The notes below the pieces were generated by a model. The model was not told the origin of the DNA, did no database searches, and was given only the letters and a program-made list of their open reading frames with translations. The position numbers were made by a program, and so were the translations under genes. A stretch of 61,946 bases of DNA from positions 1-61,946 of the forward strand of contig PSRM01000072.1 in NCBI GenBank assembly GCA_003176045.1. The letters are read 5' to 3'. The DNA comes from Verrucomicrobiota bacterium. Lineage in GTDB: Bacteria; Verrucomicrobiota; Verrucomicrobiia; Limisphaerales; UBA8199. Within the stretch, counting starts at the first letter, position 1, and each line of letters starts with the position of its first letter. Shown here piece by piece: positions 61,835-61,946 of the stretch.

Positions 61835-61946
61835 ATGAACACGAAGCTTTACGTTGGCAATCTGGCGCCGAGCGTCAGTGAAGCCGATTTACGAGACTTG
61901 TTTTGGCGGGCCGGAGCAGTCACGGCAGTCGAGCTAATGCTCGATC
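61835..61946 (+). CDS. RRM-type RNA-binding protein, 5' part only
   Basis: The frame starts at ATG 61835 and runs off the window. It opens with an RNA-recognition motif: RNP2 (KLYVGNL) at residues about 4-10, then helix 1 (SEADLRDLFWRAG) and strand 2 (AVTAVELMLD). Small single-RRM proteins like this are common in Verrucomicrobiota and are often linked to cold or stress responses. The RNP1 motif would lie beyond the window. Confidence 0.85.
   Translation, partial: MNTKLYVGNLAPSVSEADLRDLFWRAGAVTAVELMLD

Overview
The window reads as a chromosome segment of a free-living Verrucomicrobiota bacterium, most like the Pedosphaerales/Limisphaerales lineage. This is inferred from gene content: class II ribonucleotide reductase, TIGR03790 and NHL/Ig secreted proteins, three GlnK-type PII proteins beside AmtB, a GH57 enzyme and an STAS-fused Mla permease. 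It also rests on dense families of intergenic inverted repeats with the 'gcactccaaacgcttcgcga' signature. I see no rRNA, tRNA, CRISPR array, intact insertion sequence or prophage.

Layout. 0-5 kb: an SDR and a large FAD/Fe-S oxidase. 5-8.5 kb: a translationally coupled Mla-type lipid transport operon (auxiliary lipoprotein, STAS-MlaE, MlaF, MlaD). 8.8-18.2 kb: an MMPL/RND exporter, a GH57 enzyme, two SDRs (one FabG-like), MurQ, a small conserved protein and an NhaD-like antiporter. 18.6-26 kb: a nitrogen block with PII-1, an APC permease, a PP2C phosphatase/Ser-Thr kinase fusion, PII-2, PII-3 and AmtB. 26-34 kb: a uronate-isomerase-like amidohydrolase, Der GTPase, an exported duplicated-domain protein and NrdJ. 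34.3-35.1 kb: a scar where a MazF/PemK toxin and probably a ribosome-hibernation-type gene have both lost their 3' ends. 35-38.6 kb: HtrA protease, Hsp20 and a GspC-like protein. 38.9-41 kb: a secretin-N-like protein, an ECF sigma factor and a small membrane protein.

41-52.8 kb (minus strand) holds the most distinctive system. In transcription order it is a TonB-dependent receptor, a 1441-residue exported protein with two six-bladed NHL propellers, a YfiR-family periplasmic protein, a CHASE8-type hybrid histidine kinase with two receivers, a lone receiver, and a receiver/class III nucleotide cyclase. YfiR normally represses the CHASE8 diguanylate cyclase YfiN; here it sits beside a CHASE8 kinase, which suggests the same periplasmic switch wired to a phosphorelay and cAMP-like output. 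53-60.6 kb encodes large exported proteins (STN-subtilase, TIGR03790, a small exported protein, an Asp-box/Ig protein). The right edge has a decayed HTH fragment, small ORFs and the start of an RRM protein.

A second theme is the mobility of short inverted repeats. At least five families fill the gaps between genes, and copies or halves lie in frame inside coding sequences: the Der inter-GTPase linker, the DHp hairpin loop of the hybrid kinase, the FAD/Fe-S oxidase and the cyclase linker. Gene assignments come from reading translated sequence and family motifs; no database search was run.
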